A stretch of 64,000 nt of DNA from an uncultured Bacilli bacterium (GCA_934725985.1 CAKVCX010000001.1:496001-560000); one strand, 5' to 3'. Shown: positions 37,951-46,495, counted from the stretch's first letter. Numbers and translations are program-made. The notes: generated by a model from the sequence alone, not told the origin.

Positions 37951-39465
37951 TTAATCTTCTTTTGTTTCGCTATTTTTATCTTTCTTTTCGCGAAGTATGG
38001 CATTCATTAATATGCCTAGGATCATAGCAACAGATACAGAAGTTATAGACATCTTGGCGTTTCCACTCCCGAAGGAGAACACTAGGCCACCAATTCCGGC
38101 AACCAAGATTATGGAAGCGACGAATATGTTTTTGGTTTTGCCCATATCCACTTTTTCGTTGATTAAGATCTTGACCCCACTAGAAGCGATAAATCCATAA
38201 AGAATTAAGCTAACTCCCCCCGTGACGCAAGCCGGGATAGTTTGAGTCAATGCCATTAAAGGACTAAAGAAGCCTAAAGCTATTGAGAATAAGCAAGCTA
38301 GGAAGATTACTTTTGTCGAAGCAATTTTTGTAACTCCAATAACTGCAACGTTTTCTCCGTATGTTGTATTAGCGGCACCACAAAATAGACCAGAAATCGA
38401 AGTAGCAACGCCATCTCCAATTAAGGTGCGGGTTAAGCCAGGTTTTTCTAAAAGATCGCGTTGAAGGATGCCAGACATATTTTTGTGGTCGCCAATGTGC
38501 TCACAGATGGTAACTAAGGATACTGGGATAAATATTATGGCAGCTTGAGCAACGGCTGAACCGGTTAATGGAACAACGTTTTCGCTATTTGCAGTTAGGA
38601 AAAGGAATTTTGGATAGTCTAAGAAAGATTGGATAGTGACATTTGCTACTCTAGTTCCATCTTGTACTGTCGAGAATAAATTTAAAAGCGGATCGAAATT
38701 TACGACATGGCAATATTCGTTCCCGCATCCATAATAACCGATGAGGGTAAATAAAGCGGCAACTGCATATCCACTTAACATGCCAATGACAAATGGGACT
38801 AAGCTAATTGTTCCCTTGCCATAATGTGAGCATAAAGCCGTGACAACCATGGCGACTAATCCAGATATGATAGCACACCAGTTATACCCACCAATAGCGG
38901 CCCCGGTTGTTAAATTTGAAATAGCGCTTGTGGCCAAAGATAAGCCAATGACAATGATGATTGGTCCAACTACAATTGTTGGGAGCAACTTATTTAACCA
39001 TTTGACTCCAAATAGTTTAATTAAGAAAGCAACTATACAATAAATAAGACCAACCATGGCCATGCCGACAGGAAGAATCCATAAATTTACTTGTCCGGTA
39101 GCTTGGCAATCGACTTTAATAGCCTCGCTCATTGCCGACATATAGGCAAAGCTTGAGGCTAAAAACATTGGTGATTTAAACTTCGTAACGAATAAATAGA
39201 ATATGGTGCCTATACCAGCGCTAAATAAAGTAGGGGCAATCATTATGGAGGCTAGGTTATAGCTAACTCCGCCTAAAGTGACGTGAACGCCACTAAAAAC
39301 GATCATAGGGACGGTAATGCAGGCCACAAACATCGCTAGGACATGTTGGATGGCTAGTATAATCCATTTACCTGGGCGTTTTGGCGCCTCATCTACCTCT
39401 AGTAGCATTCCGTTAGGATGGGCTACCAATGTTTCTTCTGCTGATGCTTGTTTTTTTCTAAACAT
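37951..39465 (-). CDS. NCS2-family uracil/xanthine permease
   Basis: 504 residues with about 12-14 membrane segments. NCS2 features: ILAIQHVLAMFVACITVPMIV near the start, the central SLVTICEHIGDHKNMSG stretch with the substrate-binding Glu, and GLFCGAANTTYGENVAVIGVTKIAS. It imports uracil or xanthine by proton symport. The leader (39466-39680) contains a terminator hairpin and a cre-like palindrome, so it is probably regulated by attenuation and by a LacI-type regulator. upp, apt and hpt nearby would salvage its substrates. Confidence 0.88.
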   Translation of the reverse strand: MFRKKQASAEETLVAHPNGMLLEVDEAPKRPGKWIILAIQHVLAMFVACITVPMIVFSGVHVTLGGVSYNLASIMIAPTLFSAGIGTIFYLFVTKFKSPMFLASSFAYMSAMSEAIKVDCQATGQVNLWILPVGMAMVGLIYCIVAFLIKLFGVKWLNKLLPTIVVGPIIIVIGLSLATSAISNLTTGAAIGGYNWCAIISGLVAMVVTALCSHYGKGTISLVPFVIGMLSGYAVAALFTLIGYYGCGNEYCHVVNFDPLLNLFSTVQDGTRVANVTIQSFLDYPKFLFLTANSENVVPLTGSAVAQAAIIFIPVSLVTICEHIGDHKNMSGILQRDLLEKPGLTRTLIGDGVATSISGLFCGAANTTYGENVAVIGVTKIASTKVIFLACLFSIALGFFSPLMALTQTIPACVTGGVSLILYGFIASSGVKILINEKVDMGKTKNIFVASIILVAGIGGLVFSFGSGNAKMSITSVSVAMILGILMNAILREKKDKNSETKED

Positions 39466-39498
39466 AGTTTAAATCCTTTCCTTTTTTGGCAACTAGGC

Positions 39499-39522
39499 AA
39501 AAAAATAAGGCCCTCAGGCCTT
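39499..39522 (-). terminator. Leader terminator (attenuator candidate) before the NCS2 permease
   Basis: Minus strand reads AAGGCC-TGAG-GGCCTT then A and seven T, ending 34 bases before the permease ATG. A terminator inside the leader of the gene it precedes implies conditional read-through. Confidence 0.6.
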
Positions 39523-39635
39523 TAAAATACAAACACGAATTTTGAAACAAATACCCCTTTTATTGTATCAGGTTTATTTGCTCCGGTTTGCTTCATTTTG
39601 TTTTAGCTCCGGATTTATAGTTTAAGGTTTATTTT
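39523..39635 (-). promoter_or_regulatory. Structured leader of the NCS2 permease, type unknown
   Basis: On the minus strand, AATCCGGAGC and AAACCGGAGC are spaced direct repeats whose CCGG and GCT/AGC parts can pair. The string AAUCCGGAG matches the first nine positions of the PyrR-binding consensus (ARUCCNGNG), but the rest does not. It could be an antiterminator region. I cannot assign a riboswitch class. Confidence 0.35.
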
Positions 39636-39658
39636 CATTTTAAGGAAGAGATATTTTC

Positions 39659-39672
39659 TGGTAGCGCTTACA
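39659..39672. promoter_or_regulatory. cre-like/LacI-type palindrome
   Basis: Minus strand TGTAAGCGCTACCA fits the cre consensus TGWAARCGYTWNCW at every position. It lies upstream of the NCS2 permease leader. Confidence 0.5.
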
Positions 39673-39754
39673 AAAAAATGCAAAAAAACTCTTTTATTGT
39701 TGGCGACTGTTCTCAACTAATATTTTTGTATAGTAGAGGAGAGAAAATATTAGT

Positions 39755-39836
39755 TACTTTTCGTATAGATATGATTTTCTTTGAAAAATACTTTTCGCAT
39801 AGCCTGTGACTTTGCAAATAAATACTTTTCGTATTG
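39755..39836 (+). repeat. Three 14-bp direct repeats with an exact 34-bp period
   Basis: TACTTTTCGTATAG at 39755, TACTTTTCGCATAG at 39789 and TACTTTTCGTATTG at 39823. Each is separated by 20 unrelated bases. The core ATAC-N5-GTAT is itself palindromic. They end 41 bases before the DUF4143 ATPase ATG, in the promoter/leader region, and look like operator or iteron sites. Confidence 0.8.
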
Positions 39837-39877
39837 CCAATAGAAAAGTTATAATTAACTACACGAGGCTAAGATTT

Positions 39878-41242
39878 ATGATATTAAAAAGAAAGATTTA
39901 TGACAAATTGCTTGAATGGAAAAATAACTACAGTAAAAAATACGCTCTTTTAATAGAAGGCGCTAGACGAGTAGGAAAATCAACTATAGTAGAAGAGTTT
40001 GCTAAAAAAAACTATAAATCTTATGTATTAATAGACTTTGCTATCGCTAGTAATGCTACTAAAAAGAATTTTTACGATAACCTCAATAATTTAGACATTT
40101 TCTTTCAAAACATATCTTTAGAATACAATGTAGAGCTATATAGAGATGATACGTTGATTATTTTTGATGAAATTCAAAGATTTCCAAAGGCAAGGGAAGC
40201 CATTAAATACTTGGTTAAAGATGGGAGATATAGTTTTGTTGAAACTGGTTCTTTAATTTCCATAAAAGAAAATATTAGCGATATCGTAATTCCTTCCGAA
40301 GAGATGAAAGTAAAAATGTATCCGCTTGATTTTGAAGAATTTCTTTGTGTGGCAAAAGAAGACATCCTGCTTCGTTATATTAAGGAGTGTGCAGAAAATA
40401 AAGTTGCTTTAGAAGAACAATATCATAAAAAAGCCATGCGTTTATTTAAGGAATATTTGCTTGTTGGAGGAATGCCGCAAAGCGTTATAGCCTATTTTGA
40501 AAATAATAGGAATTTTTATAAATCGGATATGGCAAAAAGAAATATTTTGGATTTATATAGAGATGACATAAATAAAGTGGCTAAACGTTATAACTCTAAA
40601 GTGGCCGCATTATTTGATAATATTCCCGGTTATTTGTCTAAACATGATAAAAAAATTGTTTTATCTAAAATAAGTGAAAACTCATCTTTTGCCCAATATG
40701 ATGAGCCACTGTTTTGGCTTGGTGACTCAATGATATGCAATCTATGCTATAAGTGTAATGATCCAAATGTCGGTTTTTCTTTAAACAAGGATGATTCGTC
40801 CGTGAAATGCTATATGGGCGATACTGGTTTGCTGGTTAGCCATGCTTTTTCAGAAAATGAAATAACATCAGCTCAATTATATAAATCTATAATGAACGAT
40901 AATTTGGCTTTAAACAAAGGAATGATTTATGAGAATATGATTGCCCAAATGATAGTTTCAAAAGGGAAAAAATTGTTTTTCTATTCTCATTACTGCGAAG
41001 AAACTCATAAAAATGATATAGAGATAGATTTTATGCTTTCAAATGAAAGCAAAACAAACATAAAAGTGTTCCCAATAGAAGTGAAATCTTCAAAGAATTA
41101 TACGGTTGTTTCTTATAGCTTGTTTAAAAAAAGATTTGGCAATAGAATTGGGAACTCCTTAATTGTCCACCCTAAGCAATTTTATAAGGATGAGAATGGG
41201 TTTAGAGTCCCTCCTTATATGTTTCCCTTCTTTATAGAGTAA
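39878..41242 (+). CDS. AAA ATPase with DUF4143 C-terminal domain
   Basis: 454 residues from the ATG at 39878 (ACGAGG 9 bases upstream); an earlier in-frame TTG at 39806 would read through the repeats. N-terminal P-loop LLIEGARRVGKSTIVEEFAKKNYKSYVLIDF, Walker B DTLIIFDEIQRFPKAREAIKYL and sensor VETGSLISI. The C-terminal half ends with a nuclease-like pattern IDFMLSN..VFPIEVKSSKNY, as in the DUF4143 group. These proteins are common in gut bacteria and archaea, often multicopy; function is unknown. It is the only gene of its unit, inside a nucleobase-salvage block to which it has no evident link. Confidence 0.82.
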   Translation: MILKRKIYDKLLEWKNNYSKKYALLIEGARRVGKSTIVEEFAKKNYKSYVLIDFAIASNATKKNFYDNLNNLDIFFQNISLEYNVELYRDDTLIIFDEIQRFPKAREAIKYLVKDGRYSFVETGSLISIKENISDIVIPSEEMKVKMYPLDFEEFLCVAKEDILLRYIKECAENKVALEEQYHKKAMRLFKEYLLVGGMPQSVIAYFENNRNFYKSDMAKRNILDLYRDDINKVAKRYNSKVAALFDNIPGYLSKHDKKIVLSKISENSSFAQYDEPLFWLGDSMICNLCYKCNDPNVGFSLNKDDSSVKCYMGDTGLLVSHAFSENEITSAQLYKSIMNDNLALNKGMIYENMIAQMIVSKGKKLFFYSHYCEETHKNDIEIDFMLSNESKTNIKVFPIEVKSSKNYTVVSYSLFKKRFGNRIGNSLIVHPKQFYKDENGFRVPPYMFPFFIE

Positions 41243-41243
41243 T

Positions 41244-41267
41244 AAAAAAACTCGGTTTTACCCGAGT
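41244..41267 (-). terminator. Terminator after apt
   Basis: Minus strand ACTCGG-6-base loop-CCGAGT followed by seven T, about 20 bases past the apt stop; also close to the convergent DUF4143 gene stop. Confidence 0.8.
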
Positions 41268-41285
41268 AGATATTGTCTCTTCTTC

Positions 41286-41807
41286 TTAATGAGAGTCAGA
41301 TAATGTTAATAAACTTTCACATGGCAAGCCAACATTTTTCTCACCATGAAGCTCTTCTAGATTGATAACTGTTAAACAAGCAATAGGCTCTCCGCCTGCT
41401 AAAGTAATCAATTTTTTTAAGGCAGCAAACGTACCGCCTGTAGCCATTAAATCATCAATCATTAATACACGGTCCCCCTTTTTAAAAGAAGAAGCTGGTA
41501 TTTCCATAGTGGCGGTTCCGTATTCTAATTGATAAGAAACTTTCATTGTCACGCCAGGAAGTTTGCCGGCTTTTCTAGCCATAACAAAACCAATGCCCAT
41601 CTTATAGGCCAAGGCAGCGCCAAAAATAAACGCGCGCGATTCTGGCCCGATTATTACATCAGGATGATACTTGTTGGCTAATTTTTCAAGCTCATCAATG
41701 CAACAACGAAATGCTTCGGGGTTTCTAATTAATGGGGATATGTCTTTAAACGATATGCCTTTTTTTGGGAAATCAGGAACGACTCCGATATATTTTTCTA
41801 AATCCAT
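41286..41807 (-). CDS. apt: Adenine phosphoribosyltransferase
   Basis: 173 residues, the usual Apt length. It starts DLEKYIGVVPDFPKKGISFKDISPLI, has VIIGPESRAFIFGAALAYKMGIGFVMARKAGKLPG, and the PRPP-binding loop VLMIDDLMATGGTFAALKKL. It makes AMP from adenine and PRPP. It lies behind the AzgA permease on the same strand, 98 bases apart, so both may be transcribed from the riboswitch-controlled promoter. AAAGG is rather far from the ATG. Confidence 0.95.
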   Translation of the reverse strand: MDLEKYIGVVPDFPKKGISFKDISPLIRNPEAFRCCIDELEKLANKYHPDVIIGPESRAFIFGAALAYKMGIGFVMARKAGKLPGVTMKVSYQLEYGTATMEIPASSFKKGDRVLMIDDLMATGGTFAALKKLITLAGGEPIACLTVINLEELHGEKNVGLPCESLLTLSDSH

Positions 41808-41905
41808 AAATTTAATAGGGATAACCTTTCCTTACAAATTATAAACCAGAGCAATCTATTTGACCGCTCTGGCTTTCAAAAAATTAATTTTTACAATTAA
41901 GCAAA

Positions 41906-43480
41906 CTATCCAGCAAGTCCTGTAGCGTATTTAACAATATAAATAGCTAAGAAAGCGGCAGAGCAAGCGGCAACGGCGATATCGGACTTCTTAAAGCGAC
42001 CAGCACATAAAGTCATTACGGTGTAGGCAATGAATCCCCAGGCGATACCATCGCTGATGGAGTAAGAAACGCACATAACGATGACGGTTAAGAATCCAGA
42101 ACCAACGGCAACCCAATCTTTCCATTCAAGGTGTTCAAGGTTTTTAAACATGCAGATACCGACATAGACAAGGGCCAAGCCAGTGACGGCGGAAGAAGAG
42201 AAAGCACTTAAAGCAGGATAGATTAATAAGCTTAAAGCAAATAGTAAACCAGTGGTAACGGCGGCTAAACCGGTACGAGCACCAGCGGCAACACCAGTGG
42301 TAGATTCAACGAAAGAAGTAACGGTGGTGGTACCACAAACTGAACCAAAGACAGTTCCGACGGCATCAACGACCATGGCTGGCTTATCATTGACGGTTAT
42401 GCGTCCATTTTCATCAACCATGCCAGCGCCTGCTTCAACACCGACCAAGGTTCCGGTGGTATCGAAGAAATCAACGAATAATAAAGAGAAGATTAAAGCG
42501 TAAGCCATTGGGTTCTTTAAAACATCGAATCCCATGAAGGCAACGCCGAAGATTTTCCCAAAGTTACCAACTTGACTAATGTGATAAGAATCGTTATAGA
42601 AAGAATTAAAACCTTCAACGCCAGCTTGTCCTAACGAACCGCAAAGGACGGCCATGACAACAATGGCGATGATGACAGCAAATTTATTGACCCAGAATAA
42701 AGCTTTGTTTTTAGAAGCTGGCAAAGCACTTAAAGCAAGAACTAAGACAACGCCAACCAAGCCAACGATAACGGTTGGGTTTTTGAAATCGCCAAGGCCA
42801 ACTAAGGTAGCTCCGTTATCGGCGATGATCCCCATGTTTTGGAAACCGATGAAGCAGATGAAGAAACCAATACCGGCAGAAATTGCGAATTTTAAAGACT
42901 TAGGAATGTTGCGAACGACCCAAGCGCGGATTGGAGTCAAAGAAATTATCAAGAATAAGATACCGTCAATCATGACTAAGCACATGGATTGGGCAAAATT
43001 GAATCCCATGCCAAGCATGACGTTAAAAGCGATTAAAGAATTTAGACCAAGGCCAGAAGCTAAGCCAACTGGGAGCTTACCGTAGAATCCCATGAAAATG
43101 GTTGTAGCAGCGGCTGATATAGCGGTAGCGGCAAATACGGCAGCACGGACTTCATCTACAGTCGCCCAAACGTCACCATAAATAAGAATATAGCGAACGC
43201 CTTCGATAAGTTTAACGTTTTCCGCTAACGGTTTTGTCATATCGGTGAGGTTAGCGGCGTAAGCCCAGTCACTAGAAAGCATATTGCCGTTTAATGGCAA
43301 TATGTAGAACATTGCTAGAAAGATAACTAGTCCGCCAATGAGTTCACGGATAATCGAAGAGCCTCTTTCGCTAATGTGGAAATAGCGATCAAGCCATCCA
43401 ACAAAGCCACGCTTTGGCGATTCACCATTTGGCTTGTTGTCAGTAGATGAGTTTTGAACAGTTGTAACTGTCTCAGCCAT
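41906..43480 (-). CDS. AzgA-family guanine/hypoxanthine permease
   Basis: 524 residues, about 12-13 membrane segments. The N-terminal WLDRYFHISERGSSIIRELIGGLVIFLAMFYILPLN and GFYGKLPVGLASGLGLNSLIAFNVMLGMGFNFAQSM are characteristic of the AzgA/PbuG/PbuO branch of NCS2 transporters. DFFDTTGTLVGVE and GTTTVTSFVESTTGVAAGARTGL are the substrate-site motifs. A purine riboswitch of the guanine type sits 140 bases upstream on the same strand, which supports guanine/hypoxanthine import. A strong AAGGAGG site is partly complementary to an upstream CCTCCT. Confidence 0.92.
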   Translation of the reverse strand: MAETVTTVQNSSTDNKPNGESPKRGFVGWLDRYFHISERGSSIIRELIGGLVIFLAMFYILPLNGNMLSSDWAYAANLTDMTKPLAENVKLIEGVRYILIYGDVWATVDEVRAAVFAATAISAAATTIFMGFYGKLPVGLASGLGLNSLIAFNVMLGMGFNFAQSMCLVMIDGILFLIISLTPIRAWVVRNIPKSLKFAISAGIGFFICFIGFQNMGIIADNGATLVGLGDFKNPTVIVGLVGVVLVLALSALPASKNKALFWVNKFAVIIAIVVMAVLCGSLGQAGVEGFNSFYNDSYHISQVGNFGKIFGVAFMGFDVLKNPMAYALIFSLLFVDFFDTTGTLVGVEAGAGMVDENGRITVNDKPAMVVDAVGTVFGSVCGTTTVTSFVESTTGVAAGARTGLAAVTTGLLFALSLLIYPALSAFSSSAVTGLALVYVGICMFKNLEHLEWKDWVAVGSGFLTVIVMCVSYSISDGIAWGFIAYTVMTLCAGRFKKSDIAVAACSAAFLAIYIVKYATGLAG

Positions 43481-43486
43481 AGTCTT

Positions 43487-43531
43487 TTCCTCCTTAATTT
43501 TGAAATAGACTTTTGTCTTTTAGGAGGATAG
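43487..43531 (-). promoter_or_regulatory. Shine-Dalgarno-sequestering hairpin of the AzgA permease
   Basis: On the minus strand, TCCTCCT pairs with the ribosome site AGGAGGA, enclosing a small AGAC-AAAA-GTCT hairpin. This could be the expression platform of the purine riboswitch, acting on translation. Confidence 0.5.
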
Positions 43532-43620
43532 CTAGGGAATAAAGAATAAAAACAAAGGAGAAAATCATAAAAGCGAAAGTATCGTTTTTTCTTGTTTTTT
43601 CTTCTTCGTTTCCTTTCTTT

Positions 43621-43690
43621 GGCTCGTAGTGCTTAACTTTACAGATTAAGCGTAGATACTGCTAGACTATATCTCCAGCATATACGACCT
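43621..43690 (-). ncRNA. Purine (guanine-class) riboswitch
   Basis: Minus strand fits the purine aptamer: P1 GGTCGTA with TACGAGCC (one bulge), P2 GCT-loop-AGC with loop GGAGATATAGTCT, junction AGTATCTAC, P3 GCTTAA with TTAAGC and loop TCTGTAAAG, then ACTACGA. The specificity base after P3 is C (ACTAC), the guanine/hypoxanthine class. The junction has A where most have the flipped-out second U (GTTTCTAC becomes GTATCTAC). It controls the AzgA permease gene on the same strand. Confidence 0.85.
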
Positions 43691-43734
43691 ATCGACATCA
43701 CATTAGTGTAAAGGATTTTCAAGAAAGAAAAACA

Positions 43735-43748
43735 TGAAAGCGGTTTTA
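43735..43748. promoter_or_regulatory. Weak cre-like site between upp and the riboswitch
   Basis: TGAAAGCGGTTTTA matches the cre consensus at 12 of 14 positions, in the divergent region of the AzgA permease and upp genes. Confidence 0.3.
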
Positions 43749-43827
43749 TTTAAATATTTTCTTTTTTGTCTTTTTTTGTATTTACTCTATATGGTAAAAT
43801 AATCGGCTAGAAAGAAGGTTGTTCCTT

Positions 43828-44475
43828 ATGAGTATGCCCGAATATTCGAATGTCGTTTTGCTTGAGCATCCTTTGTTAAAGCATAAAATTTCCATCCTCC
43901 GTAATAAGAACACTCCAACTAGCGAGTTTCGTGCCATTGTTAAAGAAATAGCAATGATGGAGGCTTATGAAGCCTTAAGAAACGTTTCAACAGTAGATGT
44001 TGAAATAGAAACCCCAATAGAAAAAACAACTCAACCGATGGTAGAAGGGCATCGTCTTTGCTTTGTTCCAATCTTGCGTGCTGGAATGGGAATGGTTGAC
44101 GGGTTTACTCAACTAGTTCCTACGGCTCATGTTGGGCATATCGGCTTGTTTCGCGATGAAGTAACTCACGAACCGCACGAATATTATTGCAAACTTCCAA
44201 AAGGGCTAGAGGATATGGAAATATATCTTCTTGATCCAATGCTAGCAACCGGCGGCAGTGGCATCGATGCGGTCAAGATGCTACGTAAGCATGGAGCAAA
44301 ACACATTCATTTTATTTGCATCATTGCGGCTCCAGAAGGCGTGAAGGCTTTCTGCGAAGCTAATCCAGATGTTCCTCTTTATATTGGGGCTTTAGATAGA
44401 CAATTAAACGAAAGAGCCTATATTTGCCCAGGCTTAGGGGATGCTGGGGACCGTATATTTGGCACTCAAAATTAA
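43828..44475 (+). CDS. upp: Uracil phosphoribosyltransferase
   Basis: 215 residues from ATG 43828 (GAAGG nine bases upstream). Characteristic runs: VVLLEHPLLKHKISILRNKNTPTSEFRAIVKEI, CFVPILRAGMGMVDGF, the PRPP loop LLDPMLATGGSGIDAVKML and the uracil-binding YICPGLGDAGDRIFGT at the end. It forms UMP from uracil and PRPP. It is divergent from the riboswitch/AzgA unit and convergent with hpt, sharing a bidirectional terminator. The NCS2 permease at 37951 could supply the uracil. Confidence 0.96.
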   Translation: MSMPEYSNVVLLEHPLLKHKISILRNKNTPTSEFRAIVKEIAMMEAYEALRNVSTVDVEIETPIEKTTQPMVEGHRLCFVPILRAGMGMVDGFTQLVPTAHVGHIGLFRDEVTHEPHEYYCKLPKGLEDMEIYLLDPMLATGGSGIDAVKMLRKHGAKHIHFICIIAAPEGVKAFCEANPDVPLYIGALDRQLNERAYICPGLGDAGDRIFGTQN

Positions 44476-44496
44476 TTAATATCCATTTATAAAGAA

Positions 44497-44526
44497 AAAG
44501 GCGAGTTTAATGCGACTCGCCTTTTA
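44497..44526. terminator. Bidirectional intrinsic terminator
   Basis: AAAGGCGAGT with ACTCGCCTTT, 8-base loop, A/T runs on both sides; serves upp (plus) and hpt (minus). Confidence 0.87.
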
Positions 44527-44540
44527 AATTGAAAATTTGT

Positions 44541-45101
44541 TTATTCTTTCGCTAGTAAGTCGTCCATTGCCTTTATGTCTTCTTCACTAGGAACATAGAC
44601 GTAAGGGATTTCTCTATCTAATTCGTTATAATCAAGACCAAAGCCAACTAGGAACTTATTCTCGTTTAAGACCATTCCGGCATAGTCGACATGGACGTCT
44701 TCTTTTCTTGCTGCTAGTTTATCGAATAACGAACAAATTATTATGCGTTTTGGTTGATACTTGGATTTTAAGTAATTAAGCAAGTATTTCATCGATAAAC
44801 CTGTGTCGATTACATCTTCGACAAGGACTAAAGTTCTACCATTTGGAGAAATCGTCAAATCTTTGGTGATTTTAACAATTCCAGTAGATTTAGTTCCTTC
44901 GTAAGAGGAAGTTTCCACATAATCGGTCATGATTTTTCTTTTGATATGTGGAACTAAAGAAAAGAAGAAATTTAACGCACCTTTCATTACTCCAACAAAC
45001 AAAGGTATCTTTTCTTCGTTAGCTAATTCCTTTGTCAATTCTTCGCCTAGCTTAATACAAACTGCTTGAATTTCCTCTTGGGACATTACCATTTCTTTCA
45101 T
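44541..45101 (-). CDS. hpt: Hypoxanthine(-guanine) phosphoribosyltransferase
   Basis: 186 residues. VGVMKGALNFFFSLVPHI, MTDYVETSSYEGTKSTG and the PRPP loop LVLVEDVIDTGLSMKYLL, then FLVGFGLDYNELDREIPYVYVPS, are standard Hpt features. It converts hypoxanthine and guanine to IMP and GMP. It is divergent from guaB across about 200 bases, a region containing a cre-like palindrome. With the AzgA permease and guaB/guaA it completes guanine nucleotide salvage. Confidence 0.95.
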   Translation of the reverse strand: MKEMVMSQEEIQAVCIKLGEELTKELANEEKIPLFVGVMKGALNFFFSLVPHIKRKIMTDYVETSSYEGTKSTGIVKITKDLTISPNGRTLVLVEDVIDTGLSMKYLLNYLKSKYQPKRIIICSLFDKLAARKEDVHVDYAGMVLNENKFLVGFGLDYNELDREIPYVYVPSEEDIKAMDDLLAKE

Positions 45102-45194
45102 GGGAGGATTCCTTTCCTTGGACTTAAAAATTATATTAATTCATCCTAGCAATTAGCCTTTGCCAGGGCAATGGAAAACTAATATTTAAATCAA

Positions 45195-45208
45195 AGAAAG
45201 CGCTATTA
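45195..45208. promoter_or_regulatory. LacI-type palindrome between hpt and guaB
   Basis: AGAAAGCGCTATTA shares the AAGCGCT core with sites at 39659 and 51815; 12 of 14 cre positions match. Confidence 0.35.
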
Positions 45209-45305
45209 TTTTTTTCTTCGTGAAAAAGAGTCATTCTTGTTATATTCTAAAGAGAAAACAAAAAAGGGAGTTCAGATTTGTTGGATTTCTTTTGGAGGAA
45301 AAATT

Positions 45306-46433
45306 ATGAAATTAGACAATATTCAATTAGGTTTAACCTATGATGATCTTCTTCTTATACCTCAAAAATCTGATGTAGTTCCATCAGAAGTTAAAATTGA
45401 TTCTTATTTAACTCCCAAAATCCACTTAAATGTTCCAATCGTTTCCTCTGCTATGGATACTGTTACCGAACATGAATTAGCAATTGCTTTGGCTAGAGTC
45501 GGGGGGATTGGAGTAATCCACAAGAATATGAGCATAGAAGACCAAACAAAAGAAGTGGCTTTGGTTAAAAATGCCTCTAGTGAAGGCTATGAAAATGCCG
45601 TTAAGGATTCAAATGGGCGCTTATTATGTGCCGCGGCAATCGGGGCTGGTGGTAATGCTTTAGATAGAGTTGCCGCCTTGGTTAATGCTAACGTTGATGC
45701 CATTGTTGTTGATTCGGCTCATGGTCATTCCTCTAATATTATAAAAACAGTGAAAATGATAAGAGAAGCTTACCCTTCTTTACAGCTTATTGCAGGAAAT
45801 ATAGTTACCAAGGAAGCGGCAAAAGACTTAATTGATGCAGGCGCTAATGCGGTTAAAGTTGGTATTGGTCCTGGATCGATTTGTACTACTAGGGTCGTAA
45901 GTGGGGTTGGCATGCCGCAAGCAAGCGCCGTAGATGAAGTTGCTTCTTTTTGCAAAGATAAAGGCGTATGTGTAATTGCCGATGGAGGGCTTAAATATTC
46001 CGGTGACATAGTAAAGGCATTGGCTTTAGGTGCCGATACTGTCATGCTTGGCTCATTGCTTGCTAGATGTATTGAAGCTCCGGGGGAAGTAAAAGAAATA
46101 AATGGCAAAAAAATGAAAGTCTATGTTGGCATGGGCTCATTAGCCGCAATGAAAAGAGGGTCAGCCGATAGATATTTCCAAAAATCTACTGTTGCAATCG
46201 AAAAATTAGTTCCGGAAGGAATCGAGGCAGTCGTTCCTTGCTCCGGGCATGTTGCGGATACTATTTATCAATTATGTGGTGGACTTCGTAGTGGCATGGG
46301 TTATTGTGGCGCTAAAAATATTGAAGAATTAAAACATAATGCTCACTTTGTTCGCATAACAAATGCTGGCTTAGTTGAATCTCATCCTCATGATGTGAAT
46401 ATAACTACATCCGCCCCAAATTATTCAAAATAA
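45306..46433 (+). CDS. guaB: IMP dehydrogenase lacking the CBS (Bateman) domains
   Basis: 375 residues from the ATG at 45306 (TTGGAGG upstream). The catalytic TIM barrel is complete: LTYDDLLLIPQKSDV, VPIVSSAMDTVTE, VVDSAHGHS, GIGPGSICTTR with the catalytic Cys, the flap YVGMGSLAAMKRGSADRYFQ with the IMPDH Arg-Tyr pair, and PEGIEAVVPCSG. After NMSIEDQTKEVALVKN the usual two CBS domains (about 110-120 residues) are absent and the sequence goes straight to the NGRLLCAAAIG strand. GMP reductases also lack CBS domains, but the flap is of IMPDH type. Such naturally CBS-less IMPDHs are known (Borrelia). Confidence 0.92.
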   Translation: MKLDNIQLGLTYDDLLLIPQKSDVVPSEVKIDSYLTPKIHLNVPIVSSAMDTVTEHELAIALARVGGIGVIHKNMSIEDQTKEVALVKNASSEGYENAVKDSNGRLLCAAAIGAGGNALDRVAALVNANVDAIVVDSAHGHSSNIIKTVKMIREAYPSLQLIAGNIVTKEAAKDLIDAGANAVKVGIGPGSICTTRVVSGVGMPQASAVDEVASFCKDKGVCVIADGGLKYSGDIVKALALGADTVMLGSLLARCIEAPGEVKEINGKKMKVYVGMGSLAAMKRGSADRYFQKSTVAIEKLVPEGIEAVVPCSGHVADTIYQLCGGLRSGMGYCGAKNIEELKHNAHFVRITNAGLVESHPHDVNITTSAPNYSK

Positions 46434-46444
46434 AATGGTATGTT

Positions 46445-46476
46445 TAAAGGAGTTTGACTAATCAAACTCCTTTTTA
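46445..46476. terminator. Bidirectional intrinsic terminator
   Basis: AAAGGAGTTTG with CAAACTCCTTT, 6-base loop, T/A runs. It ends guaB and, on the other strand, cassette 2. Confidence 0.87.
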
Positions 46477-46495
46477 TAAGTTGTTAATAACGAAT

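Noticed and set aside
39755..39836. CRISPR array
   Set aside because: The units are only 14 bp with 20-bp gaps, three copies, no cas genes nearby, and they lie in a promoter region.
45306..46433. GMP reductase instead of IMP dehydrogenase
   Set aside because: The lack of CBS domains fits GMP reductase, but the flap (MGSLAAM...DRYFQ) is of IMPDH type.
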